64,000 nucleotides of DNA from Hirundichthys speculiger. Its lineage: Eukaryota > Chordata > Actinopteri > Beloniformes > Exocoetidae. Both the position numbers and the translations under genes were made by a program. Below are positions 33,960 through 46,194 of the stretch, in pieces (positions within the stretch are counted from its first letter, which is position 1; the number at the start of each line of letters is the position of its first letter). The notes beneath the pieces are model-generated. The model ran no database searches and had not been told where the DNA came from. It was given only the letters and a program-made list of their open reading frames with translations. The stretch lies in assembly GCA_018398805.1 (NCBI GenBank), contig JAGFBZ010001254.1, positions 2,131,001 to 2,195,000 on the forward strand, given 5' to 3'.

Positions 33960-34460
33960 AGCTCAGAGGAGGTTCATTAAAGCGCCCCGCTTACCAGCAG
34001 CGCTGTCGGACAGATGAGCTTTAATCCATGCTGGGGCCCTGCCGGACCGAGCCGTGATGTTGCAACCAAGTTCTCGCTGCTTTTTTGGAGACAGTCCCCC
34101 TGCGTGGGAAGGGAAGGAAAAAACGCCCGCAGCGCGCACACGCGAGCACAAGCAGTGATGTGATTAAGGCATTAAAAGCTCGTCCCTCCGAACGAGGCGG
34201 TTTCACGCGCAGACCTCGCTGCGGCTGACTCCGGGACTCACCGGCGTGAAACTGGCTCTCGCATAGCGGTTTACTGGAAGGCTTCCCCTTTTTTTCACAG
34301 AGCGTCCCCTTTCCTCTCAGCGCCGGGACGCATGCGCACCTGGGTATACGCGCGGCGCTCCGGAGAGCGATCCAAATTCCATCTCTGCGCTGATGGACAA
34401 GCCTGAACTTGAAGGTGTTGGTGTGGAAGCGAGCACGACCTCCGAGAGATTCGTGTGATC
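33960..34460 (-). promoter_or_regulatory. st3gal4: CpG-rich promoter and first non-coding exon of st3gal4
   Basis: This is the only CpG-dense block in the left half of the window. A consensus donor on the minus strand (CGCTGCTG|GTAAGC) ends a probable first exon at 33995, and an NRF1-like CGCATGCGCA lies at 34329-34338. A second donor-like GTGAGT lies near 34242. No TATA box is obvious. Assignment to st3gal4 follows from orientation and from the lack of another gene nearby. Confidence 0.6.
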
Positions 34461-35225
34461 TCCACGGTTTGTTCTGGTTATTTGTATCACGCCTCCTCAA
34501 TCCGCCTCGAAATGGATCTTTTGTTTCGCAAGGAACAACATCTGGAAGGTCTTCCCTGCTGGCTGTGATTTAAAAACAACAAAAAGCTCTGAATGCAACA
34601 GATTAACAACGTGGAACCAATGAAAAGCAAAGCTTGCGTTAGAATTCTTTTTTTTTTTTTTTCACTTAAAGGGGATATTGTGCCTCTTTTCAAAAGATGA
34701 CACAATTACAAGTAATCGTTGTGAAATCCATCCATGACAACTGTATGGAGGGTAGGGGGTGAATATGAATAAATGTTGTAATAATAATAATAATTATTAT
34801 CATTATTTCTACATTTGATTTTTATGATTGGTATTATGGCAGTTTTTTTCTAATCATGAATCATCTTTTAACACTTTATGATATCATTTCACATTCACAT
34901 TAAACTTTTCAATTTGTCAGAGGACGGTTCCAATAGAAATTTACAACAATTGTAATTGTAAATTATATGCAACACATTGTGCTTGGCCGCTGCATAGCCA
35001 GTTGGTAAAGTAATTAATAGGGTCAATGAATAGAATAAATATATAATATCACATGGCTTATCAATTTTTCAAATATGACTTGAGTGTCTGGGACACACTT
35101 AATTGGAAAAAAGTTAATGTCTGTGTAGCCAATGTAGCCAGTCCAGCAATCCAACTCAAGTCCGGCTCCCACTCACCCCGGGATTCAGAACCATAAGGGA
35201 TGATATTTGATTATCATGATGATCG

Positions 35226-35772
35226 TGGCGAGTTTTTATTTGTCATGAAACAATATTGTAAAAAGTTTCCGTAGCGTGTTAGTATGCCCGGCAGCTGTAA
35301 AGCACAACGGATCGCCAACATGACAACGCTGGATGAGAGATCATATTCACGACACGTCCTGACCGGTGTAGGCTATTAGCGTTAGCAGTTGCTACCAATA
35401 GCATCTGTATCCACAAAGAAAATAACGACATGGATTTATTGTTGTTTACATCACGTAGCCTATGCAGCAACTGAACCGGGTAGAAGAAGACAACTTTAGG
35501 TAAGAAAATCAAGTTTTATTCAACGCTAGACAACTTTTAAAATGAGCAACTATAGGCAGTATTGTCTCAGTTCTATTCGGGTAACTTGGTTTGGTTCATG
35601 GTCGAAAACTCAAGACTCGGGTCGGGTCGGTTCCGGGTCCAAATAATGCGGGTCTATTCGGGTTCGGACTCCCAAACTTATGATAGTAGCTCGGGTCGGG
35701 TCGGTTTGGGGTCGAATTTTCACGGGACCACTCGGGTTCAAGTCCATGAAAGTGGACCCGTGAAGACTTCTA
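35226..35772. mobile_element. hAT element, TAGAGGTCTTC family, copy 3 (left-truncated)
   Basis: Collinear with 19580-20347 from the 'tttgtcatgaaacaa' stretch to the right end (here GAAGACTTCTA), including the CGGGTCGGG-rich tract. The left end is missing, so no target duplication can be read. Confidence 0.85.
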
Positions 35773-38019
35773 GTCAGGATCCTTTCAGACCGCAAACCGA
35801 TAGTCAGCAAATTACCTCTCCTGGAAACCTCAGCGCCAGCAGGACTGATCATCGGTTAGCATGAGCTAAGCTAAGTTAAAAGCTAAGACTAGTTTGTGGT
35901 GGCTGATGTTAATTGGATATGTTCCAGGCTTATTCATTCCGCCTCTTAGCCCATCTTTGTATTAACGAGGGTTGGACAGAGCACGCTCCTGCCAAAATGG
36001 CATCACTGAGAGTCCCTGAAAACTCACTCAGAGGGTTTGTCCAGTTCTTTTAATACAATCTGTGGTTGCAACTATGCATGAAGTCTACGTATACAACAGG
36101 GATATTTGGTGTTTGTGCTTCTCTGTTGTTGTCGTCTGTGTCACCTTACAATTACACTCATAGGTGTCACAAGGCGATTTTGTCGTGGCTTTAACCTCAA
36201 ATGTTTTGAGCTTAGCACCAAATGTACTTGGCATAGGTGATATGGATAGTTGCCTATATCACACAGCAAAATAAATATTATTTATTAACGTGTACCACTG
36301 CCCTTTTTTCTTGTTCTGCTTTAACAATGACAAATGCACAAACAAAATATAACCCTATGTCATTTTTTTAAAACTAATTTAAAAAAATGCCATTTAGTCT
36401 GAAGGCGCTTCATTTGTACTACTCGCTGGGTTAGTTTAAATAAAGCAAAACTAGTTAATAATGCTAGAAAATAATGTTATACCTGTTAAGAACTAAAAGA
36501 AGTTGCTGCTGTCTGCTTTTCTGAGCTCCTCCTCCTTCTACCATCTGCTGAAAATCTCTCACCAGCATTACCCATCATGCTGCTGGAGATGTGTAACTGT
36601 TCAGCTGTTGTGTAGCCTGCCTATCTGATGCAGTTTAGCCAATTGTTTGAGTTGTGTTCTATGGCACATGTTTATGCTATAATTGTTGCTGTTTTTGTTA
36701 TTATTTCTACTACTAATTTGTGTTGGAGTTTAACATTGTTACTAATTAAATGCAGATCTTATTCAAATGAATCCAGGGCAGCGGTATAATAGTATGGATG
36801 TACAAGCAGCAGCAGTGCGCCACCTCCAGAACGGCACCTACCTCCAGTGACACGCAGCATAAAGCAGGTGAGCTTTGTTAACTGCATTTTACTGTAGGCA
36901 TCATTATTAGTAGATTAACAGCAACAAATGGTACTAGAGCTGCAGTGATGATCCAAACACATTTTTGGAGTCATTGCAGGAAACATTCTAAAAAAAAAGA
37001 AAAATCTATCACAGTAATTATAACAGTAATTTACATCAGTCATGAACACATCACACATCCTGGCCTGTTGATCAGACATGTTTATTTTGTCCATTTGTTC
37101 ATCTTATGCCATACTTACTCGTGTAATTAAACAGTACAGGTCAACTGTTATTCTTAATTTATTATTAAGATGTGTTCACTGCTGATGTGCTTTTATGAAT
37201 CATATGAATCATCTTTTCTGAATCAGGTGAGGGAACTAGCCCAACATATACTTCTACAGCCTGTGGACTCTTCACCAACAGGAGTGTGTGAATTGTCTTT
37301 ATTTATTTTTTAGAACATATTAAACTATTATGCCATGCATCCGTGTAACACAGTATATGTTGTGGGTAATTCCACTTGTCACTTTCATGTAATGTAAGAG
37401 TCATATCTGTTCACATCCTGGCTCACGGACGCCTTCCCTCAGAGGCTATAAATGCTTCTCACTTCTGTGACGCACGGACATCCATGAGAAACCCACCCTT
37501 GTGATAAATGGACAGAGGAATGAAAATGGCTACAAGGTGCGTAGTTGTAATTATTTGGTGAAAATATGCAGATAGCAATTAAATGCACGTGTTAGCCAGC
37601 TAGTTTCTGTGCTAAAATAACGTTCTGTTCCTTTGTAGTTTGCTGTGTTTACCCTGCCCTTGGAGCCAGAACAAAACAATAAGCAAGCCTTTGTCCATCA
37701 TTCATTACACAACATGGAGTCAAAAGGCTGCTTGAACCAGCCAGTTGCACTCCAGTGTGGAGCTGATCCCACCAATCCTTATCTCACCTAGGGCACCAAA
37801 ATAGGCCCGCATCGTCAAGGTCAAAATATGAGCCCAAACTTCTCTCACAGTAACAAAAACACAACCTGCAATATTGACCTAAGAGGTGAAATTTCTTTTT
37901 AAGTGCATGTTTTAAAGCAAACAGAGAAGAAAACTATCTATAAAATACCAAAATGGAAATAGGCCTAGAAGACAAATGGTAGACAATCCGAGGCCAGTAA
38001 AGGTACATTAAAGCATAGT

Positions 38020-38590
38020 CAAAGTCAAAGTGAACTTTATTGTCGATCACACCATGTGATAGTGATTCGACAGGAGATCAAAACTGCGTTTCCCCACACT
38101 CCAAATGTGCAAGTAAATTTAACTCACAACATATAACATAATGTTGCATGCAGGTGAGAGCAAGTAAGCGGATCGCACAACATATACAGACAGCGGGCAT
38201 ATACATTTTACATTTTACCAAATAGTCACAGTGTTAGAGTGCGGTCAAAGTATAAGGTATGATACTGAGGTGAAATATTAAAAGGGGCAATATGGTAAAG
38301 TGCAGGATAGCAGCATGAAGATACGTATGTACGTAAACCCATATGTTCTTGTGCAAATAGTGCATTGTACAGGCATTTATGTTTGTTTCAGACATTGAGT
38401 TAAAATTATTTGACAGTTGGTTTGTCTTCGTGTATGTAGGGGTTATTATGTTCATGGAATATTCTTGAGTGAGTTGAGTAGTCTGTTGCTTGTGGGGAAA
38501 AAGCTGCTGTTGAATCTGGTAGTTTTGCACCGCTTGCTGCGGTAGTGTTTACCAGATGGTAGGAGGGTGAACAGATCGATATATGTATAG
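38020..38590 (-). repeat. 3' part of a minus-strand LINE
   Basis: On the plus strand it opens 'aaagtgaactttattgtcga', the reversed polyadenylation tail of fish LINEs, and continues to 'gaaaaagctgctgttgaatc' and 'accagatggtaggagggtga', typical of the region after the reverse transcriptase. Confidence 0.6.
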
Positions 38591-39134
38591 GCCTTGTATG
38601 TGGCAGTTACTGTTAATCATTTGATTGCATTATGCATGACTTGTTTTTTGTTGTATATCTGTAGTAAGCTGACTTTAATTTCAGTTCCATAATTTTATAG
38701 AGGGTAATGAGCTACAGACAGAGGAGCAGAAGAAGAAGCAGAGTCAGAATAATGCATGGAAACTGGCAACAACTGATAGATTGCTTTTCTGATAAATTTC
38801 ATCAAAGAGGCCAGTGTCATTCTATGTCAATACATTAGGTATCAGACTAAAACTTAGACTAAAATAATGTTTTGCTTCAGGTTAGGATCTTATACCCCAC
38901 TTGTACCATTTATGTCAAGAAGTATAATTCATTCATATTCCATTATTTTTGCTTTCTTCCAAATAGAGAGATTGTGTATGCAAACTAATGTTAACATTAA
39001 ACTGTCTTTATGGTAACATTGTGTTGAAGGAGCGAGAGTGGCAGCTACAAGTGGTGCACAGAGAAAGGAGCAGGTGATGGAGATATAAGGGAACCCAGCA
39101 GCAGGAGAAGCAAGGTGAAGTGAATGCTATTGGA

Positions 39135-39513
39135 CAGTGATTTCCAAAGTTTGGGCCCCCTGGTGGGGTGTCGTGGTACTGCAGGTGGGCCGTGAGAGGT
39201 CATTAAAAATAAAAATATGTTTTAAATCCTCGATTTTTTTTTTCTTATATATTCTTAATTACTGGAAAATATTTATGACATTATTTGAAAAATATTTTGA
39301 AGTAATAAAACAAACTAAATAAGTGTTATTCTACTGTCATTTTAACTTAATATGATAAGTGTCATCTTATTTGTTGACCCCTTACATTAATATCGGAACG
39401 TAGCGTCTTGTCTTGTATGTTGATCACAGTTGTGGTGAAAGGTTTGAGTGGGCCACAGAGATTTTTCACATTTCAAATTGGGCCATGGTATTCTGAAGTT
39501 TGGGAATGACTGC
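39135..39513. mobile_element. hAT MITE, CAGCCATTCCC family, copy 2
   Basis: 379 bp with ends CAGTGATTTCCAAAGTTTGG and AAGTTTGGGAATGACTG and the exact duplication CTATTGGA (39127-39134 and 39514-39521). Inverted relative to the copy at 8806. Confidence 0.87.
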
Positions 39514-39582
39514 TATTGGATATTTGTTAGACTTATTTGTACAAAATGCAGTATTAGATATAGTATGTTCAATCGCACTGAT

Positions 39583-39945
39583 TGCTCAGGACTTCCCGTG
39601 TCTGCCTAAAGTCCCCAGAAGGAGATTGAGATTGGGTCCTGACTATTTGTATGATGCGGTGCTTGAAGATGAACGCTGAGTCCTGATGCGTGTTTGTGAT
39701 GATTTATTGCAGATAAGGATATGTTACATGGCGGCTTTAGTAATAGTTTTTTACATAAAATTGTGGCAAAATTAGAAGGGATGGATGTGTGGTCAACAAA
39801 AATTACGGCTATCCAGCCTCTCTTCTGACTTCCAACCTGAGTGCAGGTGATTGAATGCCTCTTTATAATTACTTCAATGCCCATGTGACCCAAAGCCCAC
39901 ATACCACCATGACAACACACGAATAATAGATATGGCTCCTCCACA
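39583..39945 (-). repeat. 3' LTR of the BEL/Pao element
   Basis: In minus orientation it begins TGTGGAGGAGCC. It shares 'gcctaaagtc', 'gctgagtcctgatgc' and 'gtgatgatttattgcagata' with the other LTR. The outer limits are approximate, because no target duplication is recognisable. Confidence 0.7.
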
Positions 39946-40079
39946 CCAGCCCCTAATTATTTGGTAAATACACAATAATTATCAACATTTTACATGTAGG
40001 AGACATGAATCAACCAAAAGAAAGATTTAACAGTAACACTCATTATCGTTCAATAATGATCCACATTAGAATCTTCTTT

Positions 40080-41700
40080 CTTCTTAAATCCAAATCAATA
40101 CCAGTCAAACTGGTCAAAGTCAAAAAGTTAAGGTCCATTGTGTGTCCTCAACTGGCTTCAGCCTCCTGCAGCAAACATACTTCTGTAATAGAAAGGTGCA
40201 AGGTGCTAGTCCGTGTTTTAATCTGCACCTGGTGTACGAACCCCTTTCGATCTGGCCCATTGGCCAAGAATTCCAAGGTGGCATACTTTCCGTTATGATA
40301 ACAAGCCACCTACGACGAGATTCCTCTTCTCTCCATTCTGAAGATGGTAACAGATTTCAAAAGAGTGATTCGAGCTCTTCTCACAATGAAAGCAGTGTGC
40401 ATTTCTGCTTTTTGTTTTTCAACAGCAGGAAAGTCATTGTTCCATAGCCGTCCTCACTGGGATCACAGAAATGTTGCAACTGGGCTGTAGCTACGTCCCA
40501 AAACCCTGATGGTTTCATTCATCTGCTGACCTCAAATTTGTCCAGCAGAGATGATGTTGTCCTAAACAGATGCACCATCATCCTGTGTTCAACTAGTTGT
40601 TGTTACACATCTCCTTTTGGCCACCAGAGGAACCTGAGCAGGTCTGTCTCATCAGGAGGAACCTACACCTGGTGGAACATGGACTCAATGTCAGCCATGA
40701 TCACCACTTGCTCCCTCCTAAATCTGGTTACCGCTCCAGTCAGCAAGCTGGTAAGATCAGGACACTGAAGATGTTGAGGATTCAATGATGTTCCTTGATA
40801 GATTGCACCACAATCAAGCACAACTGTGATCTTTTGTTCAGTGGGATGGTACATTCCGTGATGTGGTATATGGCATACTCCTCCATCCGCATGGCCCAGC
40901 TCCTCTCAGCATGAAATGTTGAGTCTTTCTGAAGCTTCCTTTTCAGATGACACAAATGTTGCGCCACAATTTTCCTGTTACTTGGCATTCTGATGTCATT
41001 ATTCCTTAAAGGTAATGCTATCTGGTAATGGCCATCCATCTGTTTTGCTGAATTAATGACTGATTCTAGGAATCTTCTATCTTCTCTGGACATTCCAAGT
41101 TGCTCATCGAGGCTGCTTTCAGGGAAGTTGACTTTATACTATTGCTGCCAAGGCTCATCCAGGTTTATGACTGAGACCCCGTTGACAGTTATATGTGGCT
41201 GCTCCCAGTTAACTATCCCCCCACTGTTTACCTTCAGTGGTCCATTAATGGTCCAGCCCAGCACGGTCCATGCCCTGATGGCTTATGTTCCTTCATTTTG
41301 ACTCCTATGAGTCAAAATGAGTTTGAGTTCTATGCCTGCATCAATCTACAGTAACTGAATGCATTTGAGGTAAGGCCATCTTTTAATATCCTTTTCCATT
41401 GGAATATTTCCTCTGTGCACAGGCATGGACTCTTGTGTATAAGCCTTAAGTAGCTCAATCGTCTCCCTCCAGAGCTGCAACCTCCAGTCCTGACACTATG
41501 TTGCTACTGACAACTGTTTCCTGGCCAATGGTTGTTCAGAGAACACGGCCTTTCTTCCTCGTAAGGTGGAGCTTATGCATAAAACTTTCTGTGCAGAAAA
41601 ACTGCCGTGCTTCCTCTGTCCAGGAAAGCATATGCTGTGATAATTTTGCTTCCTTTTCTTGTTTTTACTTGGACTAGTACAATGGGCAGCTTGCAGTCCT
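40080..41700 (-). pseudogene. BEL/Pao pol remnants (protease, reverse transcriptase, integrase end)
   Basis: Minus-strand frames contain TAYAFLDRGSTAVF (protease active site region), then KITVVLDCGAIYQGTSLNPQ, LTSLLTGAVTRFRREQVVIM and ADIESMFHQV (reverse transcriptase, aspartate of the ADIE block present), and DLLRFLWWPKGD after an in-frame stop. Near 40200-40320 the wording WPMGQIERG and VCCRRLKP resembles the integrase C-terminal segment. The catalytic YxDD block and the integrase core are missing. Confidence 0.8.
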
Positions 41701-43157
41701 GATCTGCAGCCCCTGTAAGATAACTTGACACCAACCTGTTGTCAACATACACGTCTGTGTTCCTCTCAGTCCGCTCAGGATCATATACAGGTTTCTTGTG
41801 AAGTATTGTTGGATGTTTGAGGCTACACTTTGCACAGGAAATCCAATTACGGTAATATTTACTGATGTCTCCTGTACACAAACAGCTAAAATAAATGCCA
41901 TTTTCCTTTAAGAAGCCCACCTTCTTCTGATGAGCCAGTCCTCCCAGTTGTACACCTAGGTCCAGTATGTGTCCTCCTCCACAGCAGATACAGGTTTTTA
42001 CCTTCTGTTTGTTTGATTTCCTTTTCAGACCAAGATTTCTTTTCCACAGCTCCAACAATGGTGGCAAAGCTGGTTCCTTTGTTTTCTGATAGAGGCCTTC
42101 TGTTATTTCCTTTATTTGTAGTTAGCAATGAAGAATCTTGGATACTGTCAAACACAGGATCTGTCGATATTTTCACTTGCCTTTCAGTGAAGCCGACAAC
42201 ATCCATCAATCTGGCCCTCCGGTTCTATCGCTCCTGCAGCTCAGAAGCTTGGGTCCTCCATCCGTCTTTGAGTTTGTATGGCAGTTTTCTAATAATGCTC
42301 AACCTGTTGGAAGGCATGTCCAGATAATGAAGGTATTGTATATCCTCCATGGCATGAGAAAGAGGCTGTAGTCCTGCAGAGCCTTTACATCCTCTGTTTT
42401 AATTAGAAGCCATGAAAGGGTTTGATCCCTGTAGCCAATATCTTCTGTCAGGGTTGATATATTGACAACTCCTCATCAGTTCTTGGACATGACCTTTTGT
42501 GTGTTGTTCAAAGACATATAAACAATCACAGTTGTTAATTGTGTTCCTCTCAGCTCCATTCTCAGAGGCTTTAATAAAAGTGTAGTATTTTAATGGATCC
42601 CCAGCCTAGATTGGAATGGCTCTCTCTGGTAGAGCTGAAAGGCGTTGCTGTTGTATTAATAGTGTCGTTCTTTCATTCTGTTTCGTCATGATTCCAAGAA
42701 CACCATTTTTGGTTTCCAAATCAAGAGCATCATCGATATATGAATACTGTGTATTTACTGGGTCCATGTGAAAAATTTGAATGTCGTAGAAGTTGAGACT
42801 TTTGAGAGTTGTCCCTTTTCCATCGCCGATATCATGACCTTTGGCTCCTAGATATGCCTTGCTATCATTTGTTTCATTTTGCTTTTAGGATGCTGAAAAA
42901 TGAATCTGCATTAACACTGAATGGCTGTTTAGTTTGTTTTTGTTTTACGTGATTAGTTCATTCCATCCGAAGCCTTTATTTTTCCATCTATTGTGCTTTG
43001 TGTTTTAACAATTTCAACTTGTGCTGTTTTTCTGCATTTCAGTGTTCAGTTGTAGCTTTTCCTTCCTTTTACCCAGCTGTTCCTCCTCTTCATCCAATGC
43101 ATGTCTTTATTCTCATAATTGTGCCCCTTTTCAAAAGATGACACAATTACAAGTAAT
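41701..43157 (-). pseudogene. BEL/Pao gag remnant
   Basis: Minus-strand frames contain ALDEEEEQLGKRKEKLQL near the 5' end (about 43050-43100), RKLPYKLKDGWRTQASELQE and VVGFTERQVKISTDPVF (about 42300-42150), then a cysteine-rich zinc-knuckle-like stretch (LYLLWRRTHTG; CICCGGGHILD in the next frame). Frameshifts break it into several pieces. Confidence 0.72.
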
Positions 43158-43744
43158 GAATGTCAGTTGAATCTGTTAAGTCAGAATTATTTGTAGTTTT
43201 CAGGTCCAGAATTAGTGTTAGTGGTTCTCATTTTTGTATAGTTACACATTAGTTACATACTGGTATTAAGAGTGTTATTGATAACATTATTAATGTTGTG
43301 ATGTTGAAAACATAAATCACATTACATCTTAGTTTATATCACACTGTTTTATTGTTGTTAATTGTTTTTACCATATTATTGTTTTGTTTAATGAACCATA
43401 TGTCCACATCACAGTGTCTTAGATAAATCTTAGTGTATGTTTGATTTCACTTTATATTAGAAATGTAGCAAACTAGCCCAGCTGTAGCTGGTTAGAAACA
43501 CGTGGTTGGAAACAAAAGACCTGGCCAGGTCAAAAAAATAGTGTCTATGTAGTCTTTCTTCTTTTTCAGGAAATGCCCGCAGCCGATTGGATCAGAAAAG
43601 GATGGCGTGACAACAACGGATTGGACACATGAACGGAGGACAGGACTGACTAATGGGAGAGCCAAGTCTAAACCGCAGCTCCTCCCCATCTAGTGACACA
43701 CATTTCTGTATAAATTGTTGATGTTTTGTTTTGTTTGCACTTCC

Positions 43745-44950
43745 TCATGCTAGACACTGCCTCTGCTGGGGAGCCGTGAGCCCACTCTCCATCATCTACC
43801 TGGTTCACAGAGCCCACTCTCATCTGGACCAATCAGGCAGCACTTTGAGGGTCATGTTCTTTGATTTCTCAAGTGCTTTTAATACAATTCAGCCTGCGTT
43901 GTTATGTGAGAAGCTCCATAAGTTCCAGGTGGATTCCTCCACAACCTCCTGGATTTATGACTACCTCACAAACAGACCACAGTTTGTGAAACTGAAAGGT
44001 TGTGTGTCTGAGATGGAGGTCAGCAGCATTGGAGCACCACAAGGAACTGTTCTCTCACCATTTCTCTTCACGCTCTACACCTCTGACTTCCAGTACAACT
44101 CTGAGTCCTGTCATCTGCAGAAATACTCTGATGACTCTGCAGTTGTTGGGTGTATCAGCAACGGACAGGAAGCAGAGTACAAAGAACTGATCTGTCAGTT
44201 TGTGAAATGGTGCGGTAACAATCATCTCGTATTAAATACCAGCAAAACTAAGGAGATGATTGTTGACTTCAGGAGGAGCAAGAATCAACACAGCAGTGTT
44301 TCCATCTTGGGAAAGGAGGTGGAGGTGGTGGAGGAATACAAGTATCTTGGAGTTCAGCTTGACAACAGACTGGAGTGGAAATGCAACACAGAATACATCT
44401 ACAAGAAAGGTCAGAGCAGACTCTACTTTTTAAGAAAGTTGAGATCTTTTAATGTCTGCACCAAAATGTTGCACATGTTCTATAAGTGTTGTTGAAAGTG
44501 CAATCAGCTTTGCAGCCATCTGCTGGGGCAGCAGCATCAGAACCAGAGACCTGAAGAGAATCAACAAACTGATCAGGAAAGCTGGATCTGTGCTGGGTGG
44601 AACTCTGGAGCCGCTGGAGCTGATTGTACAAAAAAGAATGCTGCACAAGCTGATGAAGATGATGGAGGACTCTTAACACCCTCTCCATGACACAGTGATC
44701 AAACAACAGAGTGTGTTCAGTGAGAGGCTTCTTCAGGTCCGTTGCAAGACGGAAAGATACAGAAGATCATTCCTGCCAGCAGCCATCAGCCTCCACAACA
44801 AGACTTAACACCTTTTCACCTGTTATTATTATCATTATTATTGCTGTCTGTTGTTTATAAAAAAAAAAAAAAAAAAAAAGAGAGCCTTACTACATTGAAT
44901 TTCCCTTTATGGGATAAATAAAGTATTTTTCATCTCATTTCATTTCATCT
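43745..44950 (+). mobile_element. 5'-truncated LINE with reverse transcriptase (L2/Rex1-like)
   Basis: A 254-residue frame (43731-44495) holds VMFFDFSSAFNTI (block A), GAPQGTVLSPFLF (block B) and YSDDSAVVG (block C, catalytic aspartates kept), followed by NTSKTKEMIVDFRR and YKYLGVQLD. After a frameshift near 44495 come SFAAICWGSS and RRSFLPAAISLHN, then an A-rich tract (44860-44879) and the tail 'gggataaataaagtatttt' with CATTT repeats. This is the best preserved retroelement coding sequence in the window, inserted in the BEL/Pao element on the opposite strand. Confidence 0.85.
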
Positions 44951-45127
44951 CACGTTTATTGCAATTAAACATCTGTGTTGTACTGAGCCGACCAAGACTG
45001 TCCTTTCTAACAAAGAATGTGCAGCCAGAATCTTTGAGGAAACGATTGTAACAAATCCTGTTGTTTCTGTTGAACAATGTGGCTTTGTTCTATTTCAAGG
45101 ATGGTCCTTTTCAAATGCATTGTAGTA

Positions 45128-45518
45128 CAGTGATCCCTTGCCAATTTGCCGTTTAAGTTCCCTGGTTTTAGTTATTCGCAGATTTTTTATATAATAAAAT
45201 AAAAACAAATCAAGAAAAAATTGCGGAAACATCAAAGGATTTTGTGCGCGTTTTCTCACAGTGAAGAAATGTTGTGAGCCAGCCTGGCCCCCTTAAGAAG
45301 GTAGCCTTATGGGTAATGATGTGGAGTGTGTGTGTGTGTCTTGGGACGGCAGAAGAAAATGGCGTTAGATGAAAAGTGGAGTGAGCATCAACAGCAGCCC
45401 AGCGTTTATAGATTTACATTCTCTGTTAACCGACAGGAGCCGAACAATACAACCTGTGTGATGTTACAAGTTCCTGCAGTGCCAGAATAAAGTGCTCGGG
45501 GGGGAAGGGGGATCACTG
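45128..45518. mobile_element. Tc1/mariner (Tigger-like) MITE, copy 2
   Basis: CAGTGATCCC and GGGATCACTG ends with TA flanks. The interior is the reverse complement of the middle of 7319-7987 ('gttaaccgacaggagc', 'gatgttacaagttcctgcag') but shorter. Confidence 0.8.
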
Positions 45519-46194
45519 TATTTCAAAATACCTGAAAACAACTCCTTTTGTTTAAACATTTAATCTTCTGGAAGTTGAGACAGCAGCTCATTGTGTGCTG
45601 TGGTGGCATTTTCACACAATGTATTTAAAAATTCTCAACACTGTTTCAGTTGCAATACACTTCCCTTTTGTTTCATGAGCTCGGTCATCTTCGGTATCAC
45701 AGCTTTGATTTTATTGACAGCACGTTTGCGCTCATTTTCCCTTCTTTTCCCAGACTCGATTCCAAAACAGGAGGTAGCACCGTTTATTTGACTAATTTCC
45801 CTTTTAACTCAAGTTTTCAGCAAACCACAACATTCCAACTTTCACAGTAATAAATCCACGTAGTTCCTTTCAACAAAGCATCACCATCATCATTGTCACC
45901 GTTCTTGGAAACGCAATCAACACATCTCATATTCAATCTACAGCATCGTGTATCCGAAAAGCATTAATTAATTCTGTCGTCCAGAACGGGGACGCTTCAG
46001 CGTTAGTGACATCCAGATTTATCCTTCATGCACATACATCCACAGGTAAGCTTACCTGTCATCCTTGTTGTGCCGTTGGGTGTGGCTCTTTGCTGAGTTA
46101 AAAAACCTGTAACGTCTCTCACTTCCTGTTCTTTGATGGCGTGAGCTATGATGTTCTTGATTCAGGCCTTTTTTTTTTTTTTGTGTGTGGACAA

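Larger units (their letters stand above)
17683..33994. other. st3gal4: Large first intron of st3gal4
   Basis: About 16 kb, filled mainly with mobile elements, including a nested stack at 19.1-25.6 kb. The gaps between the listed elements (25.7-26.7, 27.6-29.3, 31.0-32.5 and 32.9-33.9 kb) hold no exon or element I can name. A diverged repeat pair lies around 27.7-27.9 and 28.7-28.9 kb, and CA-rich simple sequence near 33.9 kb. Confidence 0.5.
34461..39582. other. Intergenic region upstream of st3gal4
   Basis: No exon recognised. It contains a 39-nt repeat at 34678-34716, an AAT-rich microsatellite near 34780, a hAT fragment (35226-35772), a minus-strand LINE tail (38020-38590) and a MITE (39135-39513). 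The stretch 35773-38019 holds no feature I can name. Confidence 0.5.

Noticed and set aside
34021..34500. 159-codon minus-strand frame in the CpG-rich block
   Set aside because: GC-rich sequence has few stops. The frame shows no domain, ends at no splice site in phase with st3gal4, and the block is better explained as promoter and non-coding exon.
41056..42371. Plus-strand open frames of about 80-105 codons
   Set aside because: They are antisense to the BEL/Pao gag and protease remnants, which carry recognisable motifs on the minus strand.
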